Position numbers and translations under genes: made by a program. The notes beneath the pieces are model-generated. The model was not told the origin of the DNA. It did no database searches and worked only from the letters and a program-made list of their open reading frames with translations. A stretch of 8,586 bases of DNA from Actinomycetota bacterium (GTDB taxonomy: Bacteria; Actinomycetota; Thermoleophilia; UBA2241). Every line of letters starts with the position of its first letter. The stretch's first letter is position 1. Positions 1 to 4,756 of the stretch are shown piece after piece. Location of the stretch: NCBI GenBank assembly GCA_012719015.1, contig JAAYBE010000039.1:1-8586 (forward strand), read 5' to 3'.

Positions 1-655
1 CCCGGGCGCGCCCGCGTATCCGGGCGAGCGCCGCCGCGAGGGGAGCGCTCGCAGCCCCGCCGATCCCGGACGAAAGGTCCCCGCCGGCGCACGGGCCGAG
101 CGCGATCGTCTCCCCGGTGGCCAGCACCCCGGCGAGGCGCAGTACCTTGTCCTTGGTCTCACCGTAGACGACCGAGCGTGACCCGGAGGAGTTGTTGCCC
201 ACCATCCCTCCGAGCGTCGCCTGGTCCACGGTGGAGGTGTCGGGGCCGAACTCCAGGCCGTATGGGGCCGCGGCCGCGTTCAACGCCGCCTGCACCACGC
301 CGGGCTGCACGCGCGCCCGCCGCGCCCCGACGTCGACCTCGAGGACGGCGTCGAGCTTGAAGCAGTCCACCACGACGCCCGGCCCGATGGCCTGGCCGGC
401 GACGCTGGTGGCGGCGCCGCGTGCGGAGACGGCGAGCCCGGTCTGCGCCGCGACCGCCGCGGCGACGGCGAGGTCGTCGGGGGAGCCGGCCACGAGCACG
501 ACCTCCGGCACCACCCGGTAGCTGGAGGCGTCGGTCGAGTACAGCCAGCGCCGCAGCGGGGTCGTCCACACCTCGCCGGCGACCTCGCGGCGCAGCGCCT
601 CGGCCGCGGCGCGGCCCTCAGGCGAGAGCTCGGGGATGCGATGACGGGCGCTCAC
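1..655 (-). CDS. FAD-linked oxidase, GlcD/YdiJ-like, N-terminal part (runs off left edge)
   Basis: About 218 residues are visible; the 3' end lies outside the window. They match the FAD-binding (PCMH-type) domain of D-lactate/glycolate/2-hydroxyglutarate dehydrogenases. Motifs in order are YSTDASSYR (39-47), RGAATSVAGQ (79-88, usually RGAGTSLAGQ), VQPGVV (116-121), FGPDTST (136-142) and GGMVGNNSSGSRS (149-161), which line the FAD pyrophosphate pocket. Such enzymes oxidise a 2-hydroxy acid and pass electrons on; the long YdiJ-type versions carry C-terminal Fe-S clusters, but that part cannot be seen here. The start is GTG at 655, because the N-terminus then aligns with the family and no ATG lies upstream in frame. 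It is the last visible gene of a minus-strand run, 27 bases after ccdA. A TATCCT box sits exactly six bases before the start and there is no ribosome binding site, so it may also have its own leaderless promoter. The family is secure; the substrate is unknown. Confidence 0.88.
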   Translation of the reverse strand, partial: MSARHRIPELSPEGRAAAEALRREVAGEVWTTPLRRWLYSTDASSYRVVPEVVLVAGSPDDLAVAAAVAAQTGLAVSARGAATSVAGQAIGPGVVVDCFKLDAVLEVDVGARRARVQPGVVQAALNAAAAPYGLEFGPDTSTVDQATLGGMVGNNSSGSRSVVYGETKDKVLRLAGVLATGETIALGPCAGGDLSSGIGGAASAPLAAALARIRGRAR

Positions 656-661
656 CGCCCA

Positions 662-667
662 AGGATA
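662..667 (-). promoter_or_regulatory. Candidate -10 box for a leaderless FAD-oxidase transcript
   Basis: Read on the minus strand, TATCCT is followed by six bases and then the GTG start, so transcription would begin at the start codon. No AGGAGG-like sequence is present. I see no good -35 box, because the upstream bases are ccdA coding sequence. This would be an internal promoter in the operon. Confidence 0.4.
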
Positions 668-682
668 CCGTCCGCGCCGGAG

Positions 683-1402
683 TCACAGCCCCCCGAGGCT
701 GAACGCCGGCATCCAGCGCGCGAGCTGCTGCAGCACGCCGAGCATCATGAGGATGCCGAACAGCACCAGCAGGGCGCCGGCCGTGACCTGGATGGCGCGG
801 TAGTGCCGCTTGACCCAGCCGAGCCGACGGCTCATCCGGTCGAAGGCGAGGGCGGCGAGCACGAAAGGCAGCCCGAGACCCAGCGAGTACACCAGCAGAA
901 GCAGAGAGCCCGAGACGGCGCTCTGGCTCGTGGCGGCCATCGAGAGGATCGCGCCGAGCACGTAACCGACGCACGGCGTCCAGCCGACGGCGAGCGCGGC
1001 GCCGGCGAGGAACGCGCCGCCGGCCCCGGCGCGGCGCGGCGCCACCTTGAGCGCCGGCTCGGGCAGCCTGACGACACCGGCCACGACGAGGCCGCTGAAG
1101 GCGATGAACGCGCCGGCGGCCACCATGAGCTCGTGGCGATGGCGGATGAGCAGCCGGCCGACACCGCCGGCCCCGGCGCCCATCAGCACGAAGACCGCCG
1201 TGAACCCGGCGACGAACAGGAGCGAGGTCCAGAGCAGCCGACGATGCTCACGCCCCAGCTCCTCCACGCCCACTCCCGAGATGAACGAGAGATAGACGGG
1301 CAGCAGGGGCAGCACACAGGGCGAGGAGAAGGAGAGCAGGCCCGCGGCGAACGCGAGCCCGACCGCCGACAGGCTGAGCGAGGTGATCTCCGCCGCGATC
1401 AC
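683..1402 (-). CDS. ccdA: Cytochrome c biogenesis / thiol-disulfide transporter CcdA
   Basis: The product is a 239-residue, six-helix inner-membrane protein of the DsbD/CcdA family, at the normal length for stand-alone CcdA. The two redox cysteines lie in the expected places: C29 in SFSSPCVLPLLP, at the first helix, and C144 in GWTPCVG, at the fourth. Pro residues flank both, as in the family. CcdA moves reducing electrons from cytoplasmic thioredoxin across the membrane to an outside-facing thioredoxin. The gene just upstream (39 bases away, same strand) encodes such a partner, which supports a two-gene electron relay. The start is GTG at 1402 with a weak GAGGG four bases before it. An ATG slightly upstream is in another frame and soon hits a stop. 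The final acceptor could be apocytochrome c or another secreted thiol protein, and the window does not decide which. Confidence 0.93.
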   Translation of the reverse strand: MIAAEITSLSLSAVGLAFAAGLLSFSSPCVLPLLPVYLSFISGVGVEELGREHRRLLWTSLLFVAGFTAVFVLMGAGAGGVGRLLIRHRHELMVAAGAFIAFSGLVVAGVVRLPEPALKVAPRRAGAGGAFLAGAALAVGWTPCVGYVLGAILSMAATSQSAVSGSLLLLVYSLGLGLPFVLAALAFDRMSRRLGWVKRHYRAIQVTAGALLVLFGILMMLGVLQQLARWMPAFSLGGL

Positions 1403-1441
1403 GAGGCCCTCACGCCGGTCGTCATCCGGCCTCGCGAGCGG

Positions 1442-1939
1442 TCACTGCGCCTTGGCGAGCGAGGCGTTGAACTGGTCGAGCGTCGCGGCCCCCACGATGC
1501 GGTCGACCTCGACGCCCCCCGCATCGAAGAAGATGGTGGTCGGGAAGGCCGTGGTGCCGGTCTCCTGCACGATCCGGCCGTCGTCCACGACCAGGGGGAA
1601 GGTCAGACCGTACTCCTCCATGAACCCGACCGCCGCCGCCTCGTCGTCCTGGCAGGCCACGCCGACGACCTGGACGTCCGGGTTCTGCTCGGCGAACGCG
1701 GCCAGCTCCGGCGCCTCCATGTTGCAGGGCGGACACCACGAGCCGAACATGTTCACGACCAGCGGCTTGCCGGCGAAGTCGGCCACGGCGAACTCGGCCG
1801 GCGGGATGATCCGTCCGGCGTACGAGCCACCGGCCGCGTCCTTCTGGCCGTCCGCGCCGGTGGAGCCGCAGCCGGCGGCCGCCAGCACCATCACGAGCAT
1901 CGCCGCCGCGGCGACCGTCCCGAGCACCCTGGATCCCAT
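1442..1939 (-). CDS. TlpA/ResA-like thioredoxin lipoprotein
   Basis: The product is a 165-residue thiol-disulfide oxidoreductase anchored outside the membrane. Residues 1-24 form a lipoprotein signal: short charged start, hydrophobic stretch, then AAGC with C24 as the likely lipidated cysteine (alanine rather than leucine at -3). The thioredoxin fold follows, with the active site WCPPC at 68-72, a TlpA-type C-x2-C-x2-E-x-P pattern (E75, P77) and the cis-proline at P133 in AFPTT. In this family the protein reduces disulfides in apocytochromes or other secreted proteins, using electrons from CcdA, whose gene follows directly. ATG at 1939 is a firm start, with a strong AAGGAGGAGGG ribosome binding site just before it. 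It is the first gene of the minus-strand operon. The exact client protein is not known. Confidence 0.92.
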   Translation of the reverse strand: MGSRVLGTVAAAAMLVMVLAAAGCGSTGADGQKDAAGGSYAGRIIPPAEFAVADFAGKPLVVNMFGSWCPPCNMEAPELAAFAEQNPDVQVVGVACQDDEAAAVGFMEEYGLTFPLVVDDGRIVQETGTTAFPTTIFFDAGGVEVDRIVGAATLDQFNASLAKAQ

Positions 1940-1945
1940 GCTCTT

Positions 1946-1956
1946 CCCTCCTCCTT
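1946..1956 (-). promoter_or_regulatory. Strong ribosome binding site of the TlpA-like gene
   Basis: The minus strand reads AAGGAGGAGGG and ends six bases before ATG 1939. It offers two overlapping Shine-Dalgarno registers and fixes the start. It is much stronger than the site before the next gene, ccdA. Confidence 0.8.
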
Positions 1957-1963
1957 GCGCTCC

Positions 1964-1975
1964 GCCCTCGAGGGC
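1964..1975. repeat. Perfect 12-bp palindrome GCCCTCGAGGGC
   Basis: The palindrome lies about 25 bases before the TlpA-like start, in the leader or promoter region of the minus-strand operon. It has no loop, so it is better suited to a dimeric protein than to a hairpin. Its small size and the high GC content leave chance as a real possibility. Confidence 0.35.
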
Positions 1976-2006
1976 CCGCGTCAGTGTACGATGGACGAAG
2001 ACGGGT

Positions 2007-2034
2007 TTGCCCGCCTCCGAGTCCCGCGTATAAT
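2007..2034 (+). promoter_or_regulatory. Sigma-70-type promoter of the FmdB-like gene
   Basis: A TTGCCC -35 box (2007-2012), a 16-base spacer and a consensus TATAAT -10 box (2029-2034) place the start of transcription near 2041. This gives a leader of about 33 bases with a GGAGG site (2066-2070) before ATG 2074. A consensus -10 box is striking in DNA this rich in GC. Confidence 0.65.
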
Positions 2035-2048
2035 ACCCCCTAGGGTAT
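2033..2048. promoter_or_regulatory. CsoR/CstR-type operator, ATACCCCCTAGGGTAT
   Basis: ATACCC and GGGTAT form an inverted repeat around four central bases, and CCCTAGGG is a second nested dyad offset by one base. A/T-flanked C/G tracts of this form are typical of sites bound by CsoR-family repressors, which sense copper, nickel/cobalt, formaldehyde or persulfide. The site overlaps the end of the -10 box and the predicted start of transcription, as expected for repression. No CsoR-family gene lies in the window, so the regulator must be elsewhere. The site could also affect the divergent TlpA-ccdA operon, whose start is about 95 bases away. Confidence 0.55.
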
Positions 2049-2073
2049 ATCGTCCACCATCAGATGGAGGGTC

Positions 2074-2277
2074 ATGGCTTCCTACGATCTCGTCTGTGAC
2101 GCCTGCGGCAAGGAGTTCGAGGTCTACCGCCAGGGGTTCCTGAAGGACGAGGACCGCGTCTGTCCCGAGTGCGGCAGCGCCGACGTGCGGCAGAAGTTCT
2201 CGAGCTTCCTCAAGAACATCGGGGCGCGCAGCTCCGGCGCCGGGTGCGCCGTGCCCAGCGGCAGCCCCTTCGGCTGA
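2074..2277 (+). CDS. FmdB-family small zinc-ribbon protein
   Basis: The product is a 67-residue cytoplasmic protein with an N-terminal zinc ribbon: C8-x2-C11, an 18-residue loop, then C30-x2-C33-G. The opening YDLVCDACGKEFEV matches the FmdB putative-regulator family, whose members mostly start with Y-x-Y-x-C-x-x-C-G. The C-terminal tail is rich in Gly and Ser and carries one more cysteine (C58). ATG 2074 is preceded by GGAGG three bases away, a slightly tight but workable spacing. The gene stands alone on the plus strand, divergent from the thioredoxin lipoprotein operon, under a promoter that overlaps a CsoR/CstR-like dyad. That context suggests a link with metal or sulfur stress, which is inference. 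The biochemical role of the family is poorly known. Confidence 0.85.
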   Translation: MASYDLVCDACGKEFEVYRQGFLKDEDRVCPECGSADVRQKFSSFLKNIGARSSGAGCAVPSGSPFG

Positions 2278-2288
2278 GGCTGAGACCC

Positions 2289-2339
2289 GCGGCGCGGTCG
2301 CGCCGCCGGCCACACACCACGCCGCCGGGACCGGCGGCG
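2289..2339. repeat. Two GC-rich hairpins after the zinc-ribbon gene
   Basis: The first hairpin pairs GCGGCGC (2289-2295) with GCGCCGC (2300-2306) around GGTC. The second pairs CGCCGCCG (2320-2327) with CGGCGGCG (2332-2339) around GGAC. Each has a four-base loop. They come just before the likely terminator and may stabilise the mRNA 3' end. In DNA this rich in GC some pairing arises by chance. Confidence 0.45.
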
Positions 2340-2345
2340 ACGCGC

Positions 2346-2371
2346 AGGCGCCCGGCTCCCGCCGGGCGCTT
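2346..2371 (+). terminator. Likely intrinsic terminator of the FmdB-like gene
   Basis: A nine-base perfect stem, GCGCCCGGC / GCCGGGCGC, with a TCCC loop is extended outward by a G-T and an A-T pair. TTCGTCG follows. The tail is short of T, as is common in high-GC bacteria, so termination is likely but may be incomplete. It lies about 70 bases after the stop at 2277. Confidence 0.6.
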
Positions 2372-2383
2372 CGTCGTCGCAGG

Positions 2384-2409
2384 GGACGGCCGTCGTGAGA
2401 CGGCCGTCC
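2384..2409. repeat. Perfect 11-bp inverted repeat with GTGA loop
   Basis: GGACGGCCGTC (2384-2394) pairs perfectly with GACGGCCGTCC (2399-2409) around GTGA, which is a GNRA-type tetraloop as RNA. Each arm contains ACGGCCGT, itself a palindrome, so the element could equally be a pair of protein sites. It sits between the terminator hairpin and the galE promoter, about 65 bases before the -10 box. A second terminator, a processed RNA end or an operator are all possible. Confidence 0.5.
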
Positions 2410-2474
2410 GCGCCGACGCACTCGGACCGGAGTGGACGACGACGACCGCGCCGCGTCTGGCTCCCGCCACCTGA

Positions 2475-2480
2475 TAGCAT
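2475..2480 (+). promoter_or_regulatory. -10 box for a leaderless galE transcript
   Basis: TAGCAT is followed by CGCCCC and then ATG 2487, so transcription is expected to start at the A of the start codon. There is no Shine-Dalgarno sequence in the preceding 20 bases. No recognisable -35 box is seen, as is common for actinobacterial leaderless genes. Confidence 0.55.
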
Positions 2481-2486
2481 CGCCCC

Positions 2487-3461
2487 ATGCGCATCCTGGT
2501 CACCGGCGGCGCCGGCTACATCGGAAGCGTCATCGTGTCGCGCCTCACGGCGCGCGGCCACGACGTCGTGGTCTACGACGACCTGTCGCGCGGACACCGG
2601 GCAGCCGTCGCCGGCGGCGTCCCGCTCGTCGACGGCGACGTGCGTGACGCCGACGCCGTGCGCGACGCGCTTCTCGAGGGCGGTTGTGAGGCGGTGGTCC
2701 ACATGGCGGCGCTGGCGGAGGTCGCGGAGTCGGTCGCGGAGCCGGCGCGGTACCGCAGCGTCAACGTCGACGGGACGGCGGCGGTGCTCGCTGCCGCGCG
2801 TGCGGCGGACGTCGACCGGCTGGTCTTCAGCTCCACGGCCGCGGTCTACGGAGCGCCGCAGCGCACCCCGATCGACGAGGACGATGCCCTCGCACCGACG
2901 AACCCGTACGGTGAGACCAAGCTCGCCGCCGAGGAATTGCTGTGGCAGGCAAGGGAGCGTGACGGACTGGGCGCGACCGCCCTGCGGTACTTCAACGCCT
3001 GCGGCGCCGACGGCGCCTGCGGCGAGGACCACGACCCCGAGTCACACCTGGTCCCTCTGGCCCTCCGCGCGGCGCGCGACGGCACGTCGATCCGGGTGTT
3101 CGGCGAGGACTACCCGACGCCCGACGGCACCTGCGTGCGCGATTACGTGCACGTCGCCGACCTCGCCGACGCGCACATCGCCGCGCTCGAGGCGCTGCCC
3201 GCCGTGCAGGGCGCGTTCAACCTCGGGACGGGCAGCGGCGACTCGGTGCGGGCCGTACTCGACGCCGTCGAGGAGGTCACCGGGTCGACGCTCAGACGGG
3301 AGTCCGCGCCGCGCCGCGCCGGCGACCCGGCCGTACTGGTGGCCGGCAACCGGCGCGCGGCGGAGCGCCTGGGCTGGCGTCCGCGACGGAGCCTCGCGGA
3401 CGCCGTGGCGGACGCCTGGGAATGGATGCGCGCCCATCCCGCGGGATATCCCGAGGACTGA
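2487..3461 (+). CDS. galE: UDP-glucose 4-epimerase
   Basis: The product is a 324-residue extended short-chain dehydrogenase/reductase of normal GalE length. It interconverts UDP-glucose and UDP-galactose in the cytoplasm through a transient NAD-bound 4-keto sugar, feeding galactose into glycans. Visible motifs are the Rossmann loop TGGAGYIG (6-13), the NAD-binding acid D31 in YDDLSRG, the catalytic S/T position in FSSTAAVYG (114-122), and the Y141-x3-K145 pair in NPYGETK. RYFNACGA (167-174) and RDYVHVADL (218-226) are classic GalE signatures. In RRAGDPAVLVA (276-286) the position of the bulky Tyr299 of E. coli GalE appears to be L284, so the enzyme might also accept N-acetylated sugars; this is inferred by eye. 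The gene stands alone, apparently leaderless, and converges on the Rrf2 gene. Related SDR epimerases (for example UDP-glucuronate) are less likely. Confidence 0.92.
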   Translation: MRILVTGGAGYIGSVIVSRLTARGHDVVVYDDLSRGHRAAVAGGVPLVDGDVRDADAVRDALLEGGCEAVVHMAALAEVAESVAEPARYRSVNVDGTAAVLAAARAADVDRLVFSSTAAVYGAPQRTPIDEDDALAPTNPYGETKLAAEELLWQARERDGLGATALRYFNACGADGACGEDHDPESHLVPLALRAARDGTSIRVFGEDYPTPDGTCVRDYVHVADLADAHIAALEALPAVQGAFNLGTGSGDSVRAVLDAVEEVTGSTLRRESAPRRAGDPAVLVAGNRRAAERLGWRPRRSLADAVADAWEWMRAHPAGYPED

Positions 3462-3482
3462 GCCGACCGGAAGGGCGGGTCG

Positions 3483-3899
3483 TCAGCCGGCGGGCGCCGG
3501 CTGCGGGACCAGCGACTCGAGAGTGACGGAGCCCAGCACGTCCATGAGCTGCGCCTGCGCCCGCAGCCAGGATCCGTGCAGCGCGCACGAGGCGCTCCGG
3601 GCGCAGTCGTCCGGGCTCAGGACGCAACGGTTGACCGAGATGGGCCCGTCGACCGCCTCGATCACCTGCTGCATCGTGATCTCGGAGGCCGGGCGCGCAA
3701 GGGCGAAGCCCCCGTGCGCGCCCCGCTGCGAGACGGCGAGGCCCGCACGCACGAGGCTCTGGAGGATCTTGGCGAGGAAGCTCTCGGGGATATCCTGCGC
3801 CTCGCCGATCTCGTGCAGCGAGGCGACATGACCCTCCGGATGGCCCGCCAGATAGGCCATCGCCCGGATGGCGTATTCGGCCCCTCGTGTGAGTTGCAG
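3483..3899 (-). CDS. Rrf2/IscR-family Fe-S transcription regulator with a non-standard start codon
   Basis: Read from CTG 3899 the protein has 138 residues, the usual Rrf2 length, and begins MQLTRGAEYAIRAM, the canonical family N-terminus. A winged helix-turn-helix (about 26-75, wing RGAHGGF) binds DNA. C92-x6-C99-x5-C105-x2-H108 resembles the [2Fe-2S] ligands of IscR (Cys92, Cys98, Cys104, His107), with one extra residue in the first gap. It therefore probably senses iron-sulfur, redox or NO status. Starting at the first ATG (3860) would delete 13 conserved residues including LTRGAEYA. Between the upstream in-frame TAG and 3860 there is no ATG, GTG or TTG. The options are CTG 3899, or ATA 3905, which has GAAGGA eight bases before it. 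A base error is also possible. A strong promoter with a GACT-N5-AGTC dyad lies just upstream, suggesting autoregulation. No isc or suf genes are nearby, so its targets are unknown. Confidence 0.88.
   Translation of the reverse strand: MQLTRGAEYAIRAMAYLAGHPEGHVASLHEIGEAQDIPESFLAKILQSLVRAGLAVSQRGAHGGFALARPASEITMQQVIEAVDGPISVNRCVLSPDDCARSASCALHGSWLRAQAQLMDVLGSVTLESLVPQPAPAG
3484..3503 (+). terminator. Hairpin between the convergent galE and Rrf2 genes
   Basis: CAGCCGGC (3484-3491) and GCCGGCTG (3496-3503) form a perfect eight-base stem with a GGGC loop, 22 bases after the galE stop. It lies inside the last codons of the Rrf2 gene. It could end galE transcription, although no run of T follows. 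Being inside coding sequence, it may instead reflect codon choice. Confidence 0.4.
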
Positions 3900-3930
3900 C
3901 CCTATGGTCGCCGTCCTTCGGTGAAGACCG

Positions 3931-3943
3931 GACTATTCCAGTC
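3931..3943. promoter_or_regulatory. IscR type-1-like operator, GACT-N5-AGTC
   Basis: GACTATTCCAGTC carries the inverted GACT/AGTC halves with the five-base spacing of E. coli IscR type 1 sites (core GACT-RwwwY-AGTC; only one of the three w positions departs). A looser, longer dyad (AAGAC 3924-3928 with GTCTT 3941-3945) overlaps it. The site lies at the predicted start of Rrf2 transcription, fitting repression of its own gene by the Fe-S form. Confidence 0.55.
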
Positions 3944-3949
3944 TTGTTC

Positions 3950-3979
3950 ACTGTACCGTCGCCGGCCGCTCGGGGTCAA
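3950..3979 (-). promoter_or_regulatory. Promoter of the Rrf2/IscR-like gene
   Basis: On the minus strand TTGACC (-35, 3979-3974), an 18-base spacer and TACAGT (-10, 3955-3950) predict a transcription start near 3943, inside the GACT/AGTC dyad. The mRNA leader would be about 40 bases with a GAAGGA ribosome binding site at 3919-3914. Confidence 0.6.
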
Positions 3980-3996
3980 GCGTGGGACGGATGATG

Positions 3997-4011
3997 TTAA
4001 CTGCCCGTTAA
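3997..4011. promoter_or_regulatory. Perfect inverted repeat TTAAC-N5-GTTAA
   Basis: TTAAC and GTTAA flank TGCCC in an otherwise GC-rich spacer between the divergent Rrf2 and TPR genes. The same bases can be read as a direct repeat of GTTAA 11 bases apart. A/T-rich half-sites one helical turn apart suit a dimeric regulator. I cannot name the regulator, and it is not clear which of the two genes it would control. Confidence 0.4.
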
Positions 4012-4094
4012 GGTTTGCGGAGAGCCGGCCGCATCCCCCTCGGATATCGCTGCTTTGCGGGCAAAAGGCGGTCGCGTCCGGGACGACCCGATGC

Positions 4095-4100
4095 TATCCT
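4095..4100 (+). promoter_or_regulatory. Weak -10 candidate for the TPR gene
   Basis: TATCCT lies 41 bases before GTG 4142 and would give a leader of about 35 bases containing the GGAAGGA site. No -35 match is seen at normal spacing, so this is tentative. A short stem (CGCTC 4106-4110 with GAGCG 4116-4120) would fall at the start of the leader. Confidence 0.3.
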
Positions 4101-4129
4101 GCGGACGCTCTCGCGGAGCGACTCTCCAC

Positions 4130-4136
4130 GGAAGGA
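4130..4136 (+). promoter_or_regulatory. Ribosome binding site that sets the TPR gene start
   Basis: GGAAGGA ends five bases before GTG 4142. This supports the GTG over the more distant in-frame TTG at 4055, which has no such site and would add 29 residues in front of the membrane anchor. Confidence 0.7.
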
Positions 4137-4141
4137 CGAGT

Positions 4142-4756
4142 GTGACACGATCCCTGGCCCTCATCGCCGTCGGTGTCGCCGTGGCCGCGGCCGTCGCGAT
4201 CGTCGCCGTCGGCCTGACCACGGGCGGCGGGGAGGCGGGCGCCGGCTCATCCGGGGAGCCTTCGGCCGGCGCCCTGCCGGCAGGTCACCCGTCCATCGGG
4301 GGCGATCCGACGGAAGAGCCTCACGTCGCCCTCAAGGACCTGGAGGCGCGCCGCGCCGAGGACCCCGGCGACGTGCGCGTGCTGCTCGACCTGGGCGAGG
4401 CCTACTTCTTCGCCCAGCGTCTCGACGACGCCGAGCAGACGTACGACGAGGCGCTCGACATCGAACCTGACAACGTCGCGGGGCAGACGGGCCGGGCGAT
4501 GGTCTGGCATGCGCAGGGACGCTCGAAGCAGGCCGAGGCCGCGCTCCGTGCCGTCCTCAAGCAGCACCCCGACGACCAGGAGGCGCACTTCGCGCTGGCC
4601 ATCCTCTGCTTCTCGGACGGGAGGGTCGACGAAGCCAGGAGTCACTGGCAGAGAGCCGCCGACCTCGACCCCGCCTCCGCCACCGGCCGGCGCGCGCAGA
4701 GCTTCGTCGACCTCCTCGACGACGGCGCGTCGACTTCGCCGCACTCGAGCGACTGA
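4142..4756 (+). CDS. Membrane-anchored tetratricopeptide repeat protein
   Basis: The product has 204 residues from GTG 4142. Residues 4-25 are one hydrophobic segment, after a short charged start, and serve as an uncleaved anchor or signal peptide. A Gly/Ser/Pro linker follows with the motif ALPAGHPSIGG (44-54). Three TPR units occupy about 76-110, 112-145 and 146-179, with typical GEAYF, YDEALDIEPDN and RAVLKQHPDD segments. TPRs act as protein-docking scaffolds, here most likely on the outer face of the membrane. An anchor plus TPRs recalls NrfG/CcmH-type cytochrome c assembly factors. With the ccdA-TlpA pair in the same window this is attractive, but it is only inference, because generic TPR proteins are very common. 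The gene stands alone, divergent from the Rrf2 regulator and convergent with the nicotinamidase gene, with 18 bases between stops. Confidence 0.82.
   Translation: MTRSLALIAVGVAVAAAVAIVAVGLTTGGGEAGAGSSGEPSAGALPAGHPSIGGDPTEEPHVALKDLEARRAEDPGDVRVLLDLGEAYFFAQRLDDAEQTYDEALDIEPDNVAGQTGRAMVWHAQGRSKQAEAALRAVLKQHPDDQEAHFALAILCFSDGRVDEARSHWQRAADLDPASATGRRAQSFVDLLDDGASTSPHSSD

Noticed and set aside
641..2143. 500-codon open frame on the plus strand
   Set aside because: It lies antisense to ccdA and the TlpA-like gene, both of which have clear motifs. The translation is low-complexity, rich in Arg, Glu, His and Gln, as expected from the mirror of GC-rich coding DNA.
2124..3032. 302-codon open frame on the minus strand
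   Set aside because: It is antisense to both the zinc-ribbon gene and galE, spans the hairpin-rich spacer and has no domain signature.
2395..3831. 478-codon open frame on the plus strand over galE
   Set aside because: It is a Ser/Arg/Thr-rich shadow in a different frame from galE, which carries all expected motifs.
3483..3860. Rrf2 gene starting at the first ATG
   Set aside because: This would remove the conserved LTRGAEYAIRA segment of the DNA-binding domain, which is clearly encoded just upstream.
4055..4141. Upstream TTG start for the TPR protein
   Set aside because: It has no ribosome binding site and adds a charged stretch before the anchor. GTG 4142 has GGAAGGA at five bases and gives a normal membrane-anchor start.
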